A program made the translations under genes and the position numbers. From Verrucomicrobiota bacterium (GTDB taxonomy: Bacteria; Verrucomicrobiota; Verrucomicrobiia; JABWAM01), in the NCBI GenBank assembly GCA_016198745.1, contig JACQHZ010000007.1, positions 1-34,626 on the forward strand: DNA of 34,626 nucleotides, read 5' to 3'. Positions 1 to 8,050 of this stretch are shown here, piece by piece (position 1 is the stretch's first letter; each line of letters starts with the position of its first letter). Below the pieces are notes generated by a model that saw nothing but the letters and a program-made list of their open reading frames with translations, made no database searches and was not told where the DNA came from.

Positions 1-8
1 GCCTTCGG

Positions 9-40
9 CGCATACTTCACACGGGAGTGTGAAATATGCG
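9..40. repeat. Inverted repeat/hairpin cgcatacttcacac-GGGA-gtgtgaaatatgcg
   Basis: 14-bp arms with one mismatch, 4-nt loop; the right arm extended (gtgaaatatgcgggcta, 29-45) recurs inverted at 7774-7790. Confidence 0.75.
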
Positions 41-70
41 GGCTAAACGTTTACATAAACCAAAAACGTG

Positions 71-88
71 ATCCCGCCACGGCGGGAT
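71..88. repeat. Short palindrome atcccgccacggcgggat
   Basis: Perfect inverted repeat around a CCCGCC/GGCGGG core; same core at 166-181 and 29072-29089. Confidence 0.7.
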
Positions 89-165
89 GTCAAGTTTTTC
101 GCGACGGCACGATGGGGGGCGACGCAAGCGGCAGGGCATAAGGGAGCCGGGGTGTTCCGTCGTCG

Positions 166-181
166 TCCCGCCGTGGCGGGA
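166..181. repeat. Short palindrome tcccgccgtggcggga
   Basis: Same CCCGCCrTGGCGGG core as at 71-88 and 29072-29089. Confidence 0.7.
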
Positions 182-242
182 GAGAGCGGCGATGACGGAG
201 CATCGCCCTCCAAGTGTCTTGTCGGTTTGAGGCGCAGCTTCG

Positions 243-280
243 CTAGCAGCTTGTCGGACTTACGTCCACCAAGCTGCTAG
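243..280. repeat. Hairpin ctagcagctt ... aagctgctag
   Basis: Perfect 10-bp arms with an 18-nt loop that itself contains ggac/gtcc; overlaps the 3' end of the chimeric ORF 260-628. Confidence 0.7.
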
Positions 281-628
281 TTGGAGTTTTAAATCAACAT
301 GTCCCTGCCATTGCGTTCCAGTTCCCGACGGATCGAAAATGATGTGTTTGCCGGGGCGGCCATACACGAGCACGAGCGTGCCGTCATCAAGGACTTTGCA
401 GACCGGCCAGACTTTGCCCGGGCAGCGGTCTGAATCAATCAACCGCATCGGTTCGGGCGGAGTCCAGGTCTTTCTACCACGCATTGTTTTCTCTTTGCTG
501 GTTTTTGTCATGCAACGGCACGCATCAACGGCGGCAATCACGCTTTTGATTTCCTGGTAAATCACCGGTTGTTTTGCCAAGATGTATTCTTCTCCATTTA
601 AGTGGGAATATATTTCAACAATCTTCAT
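260..628 (-). pseudogene. Chimeric ORF: BglII-type restriction endonuclease-like N-terminus joined to a sialidase/BNR-like fragment
   Basis: N-terminus MKIVEIYSHLNGEEYILAKQPVIYQEIKSVIAAVDACRCMTKTSKEKTMRGRK resembles the N-terminus of BglII-family nucleases; downstream DDGTLVLVYGRPGKHIIFDPSGTGTQWQGHVDL matches SDGTLVCVYGRPGFHMMYDLTGTGEHWRHGLSFD of the 21015-22235 protein. Confidence 0.55.
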
Positions 629-770
629 GCCTGTTTCAAATATTTTATGGGCACTTCAAGAAGCGCCAATTGCATTTCTGTTTTATTAGAGTTGTTAAGA
701 GGATGGCGGTTTGACCAAGGGGCAACTCTGAGGCTCTTGCCGGCATGATTCGGATCATAAACAGGCCGAT

Positions 771-980
771 TCATCGGTCGCACCCGAAGATGGAAACGAA
801 GATCTGAAAATCGCCCGCGTCCCAACACGCATGGAAATCGCCCTGGTTGAAGATCGCCTGGTGCCGCCGATAAAATCCCAGCCAGCCGCGCAACACGTCG
901 AGATGTTCCTTCGGCAGATCCAAAAGAGGAGCGCCGATGGAGGGCACGCAAAAGAGCGATGGGACCACGTGACGATGCAC
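771..980 (-). pseudogene. Glycosidase C-terminal remnant (alpha-galactosidase/melibiase-like)
   Basis: Fragment VVPSLFCVPSIGAPLLDLPKEHLDVLRGWLGFYRRHQAIFNQGDFHACWDAGDFQIFVSIFG resembles a glycosidase catalytic-domain end; short, with no complete flanking ORF. Confidence 0.35.
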
Positions 981-1101
981 CGACGCGATTGAATCCTATC
1001 AGGTTCCACTCAAAGGATGGCCGAATGCGTCGAACCCGCGCGATGAGGTCGCGCACAAACGAGCTTCATTGACTGAACGACATCCTTACAAACTGAAATA
1101 A

Positions 1102-2517
1102 TCAACGAGCCTTTTGGTCGGCCCAGCGGCGGATTTCGGCAGCGGTCTTTTCCGAAACCGCGGGAATTTGCGAGGACAGTTGCTCCGCCCTTTCATGCGC
1201 GCGTGCAAGCATTGAATCCTCATGGCGGTTCGGGCTTTGCTCGCCCAGACGGTCAAAACACCCGCCGGTGTAGAACTCGCCGCTTCTCAACTGCTCAATG
1301 GTGAGCGGTTCGGTGAGGAATGAGCCTCCGGGACCAACGGACAGGATGGATTCCGCGTCAAGCGTCCGGTCGCTCACCTCGATGCCCTCACTGATACGAC
1401 CGAGAAGGCATATCAAATCTGCGTGCATGACGATCATTTCGGAGGAAAGCCCGCAGGCGTTGTAGCAGGAACCCAGGCCGTTGAACATGCCGCCGCCGCG
1501 CAACGCCGCCGGCAGCATGAGCAGGGCCGACTCGATTCCGTTTTGCGTGTCGTGGCGGCCGACCATGCTTCCCGTGGCCTCCGCCTCGATGGGCACATGG
1601 TAAAATCCGGCCATCTGGCAGGCGGCGATTTTCCACAGAATCTTGTCGGCGTTGTAGAAGATGACCCGGCCCGCCTTCATTTCGGCCAGGGCGTTTCCCG
1701 CCGAATAAGCGACGGCGGCGCCGGGCTTCAAAACCTGGGACAGCGTCAGGAGAAACAGGTTCTCGCAGTTGGCCGACAGGATTCCGCCGGCGAACGAAAG
1801 CGGCGCGGTTGTGCCGGCAATCGGTTCCGTTTGGGCGCAAAACGGAAGCCCCCTTCGGATGCATTCCTTCATGATCCTGGCGTTCAAAGGATGAATCGTC
1901 AACGGCGTGGTGACCGGCGCGCCCATCATGACCCGCGGTTTTTCTCCAACGGACCTTCCGTCCGAGAGGATCTCCGCGATCTCCAGCCAATTTTCAAGGG
2001 TTTCCGGCGAGGCCGGCGCCGCAAGCAGAGGCTTGGTCGTGTTGCACACAACCGCCTCAAGAGTCCTGACGTAAGCGATCTCTTCCTCCATTCCCTCGGG
2101 CGGCATTTCCATCCTATAAATGAACCCAACAGAGGGATGCGCCTCCCCGATGCGGGCGTGGCGCACGACATCCTCCAGGCGCGGGCGCCTCGGTTTCTGC
2201 GTCGGGTAATCCATGATCCAGGGATCAATCACCAGCGATCCGAATACGCGGGTGTCGGTGCCGATCCTCACGGGGGTTTCGTCCGCGCGATAGAGATTGA
2301 AGCTGGATGGCGCAAGAGGAAGATGTTCTTCCACGAGTTTTTGCGGAAGGAAAACCCGCTCACCGTCTGCGCCGATTTTCGCACCCGCGGCGGCAAGCAG
2401 GCGGCGGCATTCCACGTCCATCACCCGGATTCCGGCCTTTTGAAGAATTTCCAGCGACTTTTGGTGGATGACGGCGATTTCCGCGTCGCTCAAGACGTTC
2501 CATGCCGATAGTTTCAT
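1102..2517 (-). CDS. Trimethylamine methyltransferase (MttB) superfamily protein, non-pyrrolysine type
   Basis: Continuous ORF starting MKLSAWNVLSDAEIAVIHQKSLEILQKAGIRV; MttB-like segments (FCAQTEPIAGTTAPLSFAGGI, ATGSMVGRHDTQNGIESA); no internal stop. Confidence 0.8.
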   Translation of the reverse strand: MKLSAWNVLSDAEIAVIHQKSLEILQKAGIRVMDVECRRLLAAAGAKIGADGERVFLPQKLVEEHLPLAPSSFNLYRADETPVRIGTDTRVFGSLVIDPWIMDYPTQKPRRPRLEDVVRHARIGEAHPSVGFIYRMEMPPEGMEEEIAYVRTLEAVVCNTTKPLLAAPASPETLENWLEIAEILSDGRSVGEKPRVMMGAPVTTPLTIHPLNARIMKECIRRGLPFCAQTEPIAGTTAPLSFAGGILSANCENLFLLTLSQVLKPGAAVAYSAGNALAEMKAGRVIFYNADKILWKIAACQMAGFYHVPIEAEATGSMVGRHDTQNGIESALLMLPAALRGGGMFNGLGSCYNACGLSSEMIVMHADLICLLGRISEGIEVSDRTLDAESILSVGPGGSFLTEPLTIEQLRSGEFYTGGCFDRLGEQSPNRHEDSMLARAHERAEQLSSQIPAVSEKTAAEIRRWADQKAR

Positions 2518-2583
2518 ATTCCCCCACCAGGATTTCACTCTCCAAGGTCAAATAAAAGCAAAATCACCTCTTCTTGCCCGTCT

Positions 2584-3678
2584 CTAGCGTGTAACATTGA
2601 GGCCGAATTCAGGCAGGGAGATCGTTCTTCCCGACTGCGCCGAGCGCATTTCGGCCAGGCAGACCGCCAGCGAATCGCGCGCGGTTTTCGCGGCAATGAG
2701 CGCGGAAGTCCGGTCCAAGCCGACGGCGTGAACCGCCTCCTGCAGTTCCGCCGAGAACGCATCGGGGAACGACAGCTTTGGATGCGACTTTCGCCCGCGG
2801 ACATCCACCACCGTCACGCGCGGGCAATGCGTCGAGTTGAAGGCAACCGTGGCCTTCTCGAAGTAGGCATCGTAACCGTGCTCAAACGGGATGCCCTTCG
2901 TTGCTACGGCGCCAGAGCATGCGCTGACGGCGATGCCTGCCCGCCGATTGGCAGGCGGGTCCCGCCGGCCGACGTCATAGTTTGTGACCAGATAGACGGT
3001 TTCTCCGGTCTTGGGATCACGGACGCCGCGGGAACTGACCGCGCGCGACGGACCGAAGAGGAGGTTCACGAAATCGGTGTCGTGAATGTGCAGGTCCACA
3101 GCGATATCCACACCGCGTTTGTTCTCCGCCGCCTGTCCGCGTCCTGGCAGGCGGGTCCAACCGCCCCAGTCGGGCACCGCGATGATTCGTTTGAGCTGGA
3201 GCGCCTTCAATGGGCCGTGCTCGTTCGATTCAACCGCGTGTTTGAGATAACGGAATTCAGGAAAAAATCGCAATACTTGCGCCACCATGAAATGGCGGCG
3301 CGCCTTTTTCGCTGCCGCCAGCATTTCATCGGCGGCCGCGAGCGATGCAGCGATTGGCTTTTCCAACAACACGTGTTTGCCCGCGGCGAATGCAGCGAGG
3401 GCGGCCTTTCGGTGAAGCGGGGTGGGCAGGCAGATGTCCACGAGATCAACGCCCTTGTCCGCGAACAAATCGCGCATGTCGGCGTGCTTGCGGATGCCGT
3501 TCAGGTCTTGCACGCCGCCGCCGCCGCCGAAGTTGCCCTGCACGCCGCGCCAGTCGCCCGCGAGCTTCTTCGGGTCGCGCGTGCAGATCGCCGTGACCTT
3601 GCCGCCTTTGATGTTCCGAGCCGCCTTGAAGTGCGTCACGCCCATAAAGCCGATGCCGAGGATGCCGATGCGAATCAT
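2584..3678 (-). CDS. Gfo/Idh/MocA family oxidoreductase
   Basis: MIRIGILGIGFMGVTHFKAARN Rossmann motif, KHVLLEKPIA, DLHIHDTDFVNLLFG; ATG at 3678. Confidence 0.9.
   Translation of the reverse strand: MIRIGILGIGFMGVTHFKAARNIKGGKVTAICTRDPKKLAGDWRGVQGNFGGGGGVQDLNGIRKHADMRDLFADKGVDLVDICLPTPLHRKAALAAFAAGKHVLLEKPIAASLAAADEMLAAAKKARRHFMVAQVLRFFPEFRYLKHAVESNEHGPLKALQLKRIIAVPDWGGWTRLPGRGQAAENKRGVDIAVDLHIHDTDFVNLLFGPSRAVSSRGVRDPKTGETVYLVTNYDVGRRDPPANRRAGIAVSACSGAVATKGIPFEHGYDAYFEKATVAFNSTHCPRVTVVDVRGRKSHPKLSFPDAFSAELQEAVHAVGLDRTSALIAAKTARDSLAVCLAEMRSAQSGRTISLPEFGLNVTR
2936..2959. repeat. Palindromic mini-repeat cctgcccgccgattggcaggcggg inside an ORF
   Basis: CCCGCC/GGCGGG and CCTGCC/GGCAGG arms; in frame in the 2584-3678 gene (peptide RRDPPANRRAG); near-copy at 27176-27199. 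Confidence 0.7.
3129..3155. repeat. Palindromic mini-repeat ccgcctgtccgcgtcctggcaggcggg inside an ORF
   Basis: 7-bp arms ccgcctg/caggcgg; in frame in the same gene (peptide TRLPGRGQAA). Confidence 0.55.
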
Positions 3679-3689
3679 AAGTTTTATTT

Positions 3690-3704
3690 GTAACTGCCCA
3701 GGTT
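3690..3704. repeat. gtaactgcccaggtt motif, related to an end of the 29007-29202 element
   Basis: 14/15 identity with gtaactgctcaggtt at 29007-29021; both lie shortly upstream of a minus-strand start codon. Confidence 0.55.
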
Positions 3705-3748
3705 GTTGAAGCGGATTTGAGCTTTCTCCTCCCCGTACTCTCTGCGTG

Positions 3749-3797
3749 CCACGCGCTGCGCGTGGTAAACTCCGTGCCAGCCACGCGCCGCGCGTGG
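3749..3797. repeat. Tandem pair of palindromes ccacgcgctgcgcgtgg and ccacgcgccgcgcgtgg
   Basis: 3749-3765 and 3781-3797; 8-bp arms, differing only at the centre. Confidence 0.75.
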
Positions 3798-3871
3798 TGA
3801 GATCACCTGCTCCTTTCGTGAGAACTTCTGCCTTCCCGATTCTGCGTTCATTTGCGTAATCTGCGGATTCG

Positions 3872-4762
3872 TCATCGAAACTCCGCCAGAAAGGATTGAT
3901 AGAGCGCCAACGGCTGCGACAGATTGCCATCCAGCGGCGTCAGCGCCATGCGGACTCGCGCGACGCGTTCATCGCCCGGCAACAGATCGTCGCCAAACAG
4001 CGAGAAATCAAACGCGCTGTAGGAAACCAGGCGGTCGATTTCCTGATCGGCGTGATAGCGCGTGCTGATCGCATAAGCGTCGCGCGGATGCGACATCAAC
4101 ACCACGGCCAGTTTGTTTTCGGCATCGGCCACGAACGCAAAACAATACGCATAGTGGCGCACGGGACACATCTGGACGATGTCCGAGGAAAACTCGCTGC
4201 GGTCCCATCGTCCGTCCACGCAGCGGCGCGCAGCATGGGCATCGCGTGGAAACACGAGCACCGTGCCGCGAAAGACATCGTTCACCGTGGGAATCGTCAA
4301 TTCCGGACCACCGGTGGAGCGTCCGTAAGGCGGCGGTTTCAGGTAAATGTGCGGCCGCAGTTCCTTGTCAAAATAGCTCGGCGCGAAAATCTCGTGCTGC
4401 GGATACGTCCCCTTCGAGCGAACGGTGAGCGTGAGATCAATCGCGTTCGGCGACACGATCTCGTAACGGGCGGCGATTTCGCCCTGGTAAGCCTCGGTCG
4501 GCGGCCAGATCACCTCGACGAAGTTCGCGCCAACCTGCGACGCGCGGGGCATGCGTCGCGGCTGGCCCATGCCCTGGTTGATGGAAAACAGCCGATAGAG
4601 ATTGAGCGCCGAGTAGCGCGGATCAATCAACTGCCGCCCGCTGCGTTTGTCCACCAGGCGCGTGACGCCGTGATAGACGCCATCGGGTTGGATGCAACCC
4701 GCCATCGCCTCGGTCTCGAAGGCGAACCCGTGTTCGGTGGGAGTGGGATTAAGGGGTGTCAT
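3872..4762 (-). CDS. Hypothetical protein (conserved, unknown function)
   Basis: Continuous ORF from MTPLNPTPTEHGFAFETEAMAGCIQPDG; a short homologous remnant lies near 34200-34262. Confidence 0.75.
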   Translation of the reverse strand: MTPLNPTPTEHGFAFETEAMAGCIQPDGVYHGVTRLVDKRSGRQLIDPRYSALNLYRLFSINQGMGQPRRMPRASQVGANFVEVIWPPTEAYQGEIAARYEIVSPNAIDLTLTVRSKGTYPQHEIFAPSYFDKELRPHIYLKPPPYGRSTGGPELTIPTVNDVFRGTVLVFPRDAHAARRCVDGRWDRSEFSSDIVQMCPVRHYAYCFAFVADAENKLAVVLMSHPRDAYAISTRYHADQEIDRLVSYSAFDFSLFGDDLLPGDERVARVRMALTPLDGNLSQPLALYQSFLAEFR

Positions 4763-4915
4763 GGAATGCTCCCGGTTTCGGGTTGGGGCAACATGGTTAT
4801 CAGAACTGCCGCGCTTCGTCACTGTAAAATCGAAAGCAAATTCATTGGATGAAACGGGTACCATCCGGAAGTGGTTCAAAAAAGTCGCCGACGGATTCCA
4901 AGCCTAAGGGTTTTG

Positions 4916-4935
4916 TCCATCCCAGCTGGGATGGA
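4916..4935. terminator. Perfect palindrome tccatcccagctgggatgga followed by a pyrimidine-rich tract
   Basis: 20-bp perfect palindrome; gctttcttctttt begins 5 nt later (4941); upstream of the MFS gene. Possible terminator or leader element. Confidence 0.4.
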
Positions 4936-4985
4936 TGCGGGCTTTCTTCTTTTACGGTCCGCGGTTTGCATGCTATCAATGACCC

Positions 4986-6218
4986 ATGCTTTCCGACAGT
5001 CCCCGCCTGACCAAGGCGCATTACCATATCCTGTTGATGTCGTGGGCCGGCTGGCTCTTCGATTTTTACGATCTCATCTTGTATTCGTTCCTGCTGATCC
5101 CCATCAGCCAGGAGCTCGGTTTCACCAAGATGGAGCATTCCCTGGTCCTGGGCACTTCGCTGGCCATGACGGCCGTCGGGGGCATTCTTTTCGGGTTTCT
5201 CTCGGACAAGTTCGGGAGAAAACGCATCCTTCAATGGACGATTTTCACCTACAGCGTCGGGACGTTCATGTGCGGTTTCACGCAAAGCCTCTGGTGGCTG
5301 CTGCTCTGGCGAAGCGTGACCGGGCTGGGCGTCGGAGGCGAGTGGGCGACCGCACAGACCTACATCGGCGAGACATTCCCCCCCCGGATGCGCGGGCGAT
5401 TCGGCGCCTACGTGCAGACCGGCGCACCCATCGGAATTGCGCTGGCGACGGTGGTCGGGAGCTTTGTTGCGCCACACATCGGGTGGCGCGCGTCGTTCAT
5501 CGTCTCCTTTCTCCCGGCACTGCTCATTTTCAAGATACGGAAGGACATGCCCGAATCCGATCTTTGGATCGCCCGCAAGAACATCGTCCCATGCCATGAA
5601 GAAAAGAACAGCCTGCGGGACCTTCTCGGGCGCGAGATAAGGCGGACGTTCCTGCTGGCGCTGGTTTTGACGCTGTTGGACATGAGCGCCTACTGGTTCA
5701 CTTATACCTGGTTGCCGTCGTATCTTCATGAGGAGCGCGGTTTTTCGCTGGTCCGATCGGGGCTTTTCATGCTGGTCACGCAGCTGGGCGGCGTGATCGG
5801 CTACGTCACGTTCGGTCACGTCGCCGATCGGCTGGGCCGGCGGCCCGCCTACACCATCTATTCGGTGGTCATGGCCGCCGGCCTTTTGATGATCACGCTT
5901 TTTTGGAGCGCCATCGCCATGCAGCCCAAGCTCATCTTCATCTGCATGTTCGTCGTGGGCCTCGGGACCGGGATGTTTGGCGGGTATGGCCCGCTCTTTT
6001 CAGAGATTTTCCCAACCAGGATACGAAACACCGCCATGGGAACGGCATTCAACCTTGCCAGGGGAGTCCAGTTCTTCACCCCGGTGATCATCACGATGAT
6101 CGCGACCCGATATGGCCTGGAGGGCGGCATCTCGCTTGCGGCCCTCTTCGCCCTCCTGACCGGGCTGTGGATATGGGTGTTCCCGGAGACCAAGGGCAAA
6201 AGCCTTTCTGCTGACTGA
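4986..6218 (+). CDS. MFS transporter (metabolite:H+ / sialate-type symporter-like)
   Basis: 12-TM-type ORF with MFS motifs GFLSDKFGRKRILQW and GHVADRLGRRPAYTIYS. Confidence 0.9.
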   Translation: MLSDSPRLTKAHYHILLMSWAGWLFDFYDLILYSFLLIPISQELGFTKMEHSLVLGTSLAMTAVGGILFGFLSDKFGRKRILQWTIFTYSVGTFMCGFTQSLWWLLLWRSVTGLGVGGEWATAQTYIGETFPPRMRGRFGAYVQTGAPIGIALATVVGSFVAPHIGWRASFIVSFLPALLIFKIRKDMPESDLWIARKNIVPCHEEKNSLRDLLGREIRRTFLLALVLTLLDMSAYWFTYTWLPSYLHEERGFSLVRSGLFMLVTQLGGVIGYVTFGHVADRLGRRPAYTIYSVVMAAGLLMITLFWSAIAMQPKLIFICMFVVGLGTGMFGGYGPLFSEIFPTRIRNTAMGTAFNLARGVQFFTPVIITMIATRYGLEGGISLAALFALLTGLWIWVFPETKGKSLSAD

Positions 6219-6239
6219 AAGGAAGGATAGGAATTTTGA

Positions 6240-7760
6240 TCATTCGGCGCTCAGAACGTCGATTTTCAGTTTTTCCATCGCCTGCAGGAGGGGCACGGTC
6301 AGGTCGATCATGGGGTTTGTTTCCTGCAAGGCGATTTTCGCGATGGCAATGTGTCCGACGTCAAAGCCGTTCAACGCGGCGTCCATCGTCACCCATTGAT
6401 TTTCCCCCAGCCATGCCTCCGCCCACATGTGGAACCCAAATAAACCGTTGTTCGCCGTTGCCTGGCCTGAATAGTTGGCGGGCAGATAACCGATTCCGTT
6501 GACGATCCTCGTTGGCAGGCCGACGGCTCTCCCCAGCGCCGCCGCCAACACCGCGTGTTCCGTGCAGTCGCCCTGACGGGATCGGGCGGTTTCCCCGGCT
6601 GACGCAAAGGCGACGCTTAAATCCTTCTTTCGAATATAGCCCCGCACGAATGCCTCGATTTTTCGCGCAGCCCGCAGCGGATTTTTTTCGTTCCCAACCG
6701 CCTGATGCGCCAACTCCTGAATGATCTGGCTCTTGATCTCCAGATAAGGCGTTTGCTGCAAGTAACGATCCAAATCTCCGCCGCCCTGGCTGGGCAGAAC
6801 CCATGTCGCCGCGGCCTCGTCATGATGGGGGACGGTTACCGTTACCTCGGCAATGCCCGGTGCGGTGTTTGAAACAACCTGCTCTCCGCCCGACCAGATG
6901 GTGAGCGGTTGACTCCCATTTGTCGAAAGGCGAAAGGTTGCCTTTGAAAGTTTGGAGACATTGTTCAATGGCTTCGACGGCGTGATCAGCGTGGGCGCAA
7001 AGAGTTCGGCGCTTTCCAGTTCCCGCATGGCTTCCTCCCGCGTGGTCATGATTTGGTCAATGTCCCCGATGCCGGGGAATGACATGTGCGAGACGACGGC
7101 CTGATAATCGGCATCCATCCAAACCGTGACTTTCAAACCGGGCAGGACGCTGATTTCGCTGGTGGCATTCCAAAGATCGAGTTTCTTTCCCTGGACCTCC
7201 CTGGGCTCTCGTTGGTTCACATTCATGCTCACGATTGCGGGAGCCTGTGGGGCAACGATCATGAAAGCCTGGGATTTCCATCTTGATCCCGCCTGAAGAG
7301 GCATTTCAGCGCGCATCTTTTGTCCAAACGCCCTGGGACCGATCGTTTCCGGCGGAAATGGGCAGCGTTGTTCCATGCCGCGGGAAAGCATGGCCAGTTC
7401 GTTGCCAACACGATAGCCGCGGACCATCGAATTCATGCCCGCGCTCTGCGTTTTCTTTTCAAAATTCAGAACCAGACCCTGATCGTTTTCAACAATCCTG
7501 GAATGTTCAGTCACAAGCAACTCCATGCCGAGCCGTTTCAGCTTCATCTGCTGATGAATGTCGCTGATCCATTGCGGCTTCTGGGAATCTCCGCGCCGCG
7601 TGACCATGGTGTTCATGAAACCGACGCGCTTTCCCTGCATCAACATGATGCCCCATTGCTCGCTTTCAACCTGGGGCGAAGCGGATTCGCCGCGCACAAA
7701 CCCCGCGCCCAAGACCAGCAACAGAATGCAAAACCGCCTGACGGAAATGAGAGGTCCCAT
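6240..7760 (-). CDS. Exported transglutaminase-like protein
   Basis: Signal peptide MGPLISVRRFCILLLVLGAGFVRG; C-terminal core ARSRQGDCTEHAVLAAALGRAVGLPTRIVNGIGY...GFHMWAEAWLGENQWVTMDAALNG (Cys-His-Asp). Confidence 0.85.
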   Translation of the reverse strand: MGPLISVRRFCILLLVLGAGFVRGESASPQVESEQWGIMLMQGKRVGFMNTMVTRRGDSQKPQWISDIHQQMKLKRLGMELLVTEHSRIVENDQGLVLNFEKKTQSAGMNSMVRGYRVGNELAMLSRGMEQRCPFPPETIGPRAFGQKMRAEMPLQAGSRWKSQAFMIVAPQAPAIVSMNVNQREPREVQGKKLDLWNATSEISVLPGLKVTVWMDADYQAVVSHMSFPGIGDIDQIMTTREEAMRELESAELFAPTLITPSKPLNNVSKLSKATFRLSTNGSQPLTIWSGGEQVVSNTAPGIAEVTVTVPHHDEAAATWVLPSQGGGDLDRYLQQTPYLEIKSQIIQELAHQAVGNEKNPLRAARKIEAFVRGYIRKKDLSVAFASAGETARSRQGDCTEHAVLAAALGRAVGLPTRIVNGIGYLPANYSGQATANNGLFGFHMWAEAWLGENQWVTMDAALNGFDVGHIAIAKIALQETNPMIDLTVPLLQAMEKLKIDVLSAE

Positions 7761-7770
7761 GGGGGTTTAA

Positions 7771-7945
7771 GGCTAGCCCGCATATTTCACAATTTGACAC
7801 CACGATTCTGTAGGGTCCCCCCATTGGGGGACCGTTTGACGGGAGGCAACGGGGCCCGCCTGCCACCCGCATGGTGTGGTTGCCCTACAGTGTTTGAAAC
7901 AGGGTGTCATCGTTTTTACCGAATCATGAAAAATCCAGGCTAGCC
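7771..7945. repeat. Candidate palindromic/MITE-like element between ggctagcc direct repeats
   Basis: ggctagcc at 7771-7778 and 7938-7945; internal inverted tgacacc/ggtgtca and ctgtaggg/ccctacag; central gtcccccCATTgggggac. Confidence 0.4.
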
Positions 7946-8050
7946 GGAGATATTTGAAATTTTCGCCGCAAAGTTTGCCCCGTTCCACGGGGATGCACAA
8001 GAAACGCAAAACCACCTTCCCGTTTCCCTCCCGGCCAAGGTGGGCAGAAT

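Noticed and set aside
1423-2511. Long + strand ORF (362 aa) opposite the MttB gene
   Set aside because: Antisense shadow of a well-supported MttB-family gene; Arg/His-rich composition typical of GC-rich antisense frames.
3366-3378. aacacgtgtt palindrome resembling the 11206-11219 operator
   Set aside because: Lies inside codons for the conserved KHVLLEKP motif, so coding constraint explains it.
2728-3693. 321-aa + strand ORF opposite the Gfo/Idh/MocA gene
   Set aside because: Shadow ORF; the minus strand carries clear Gfo/Idh motifs.
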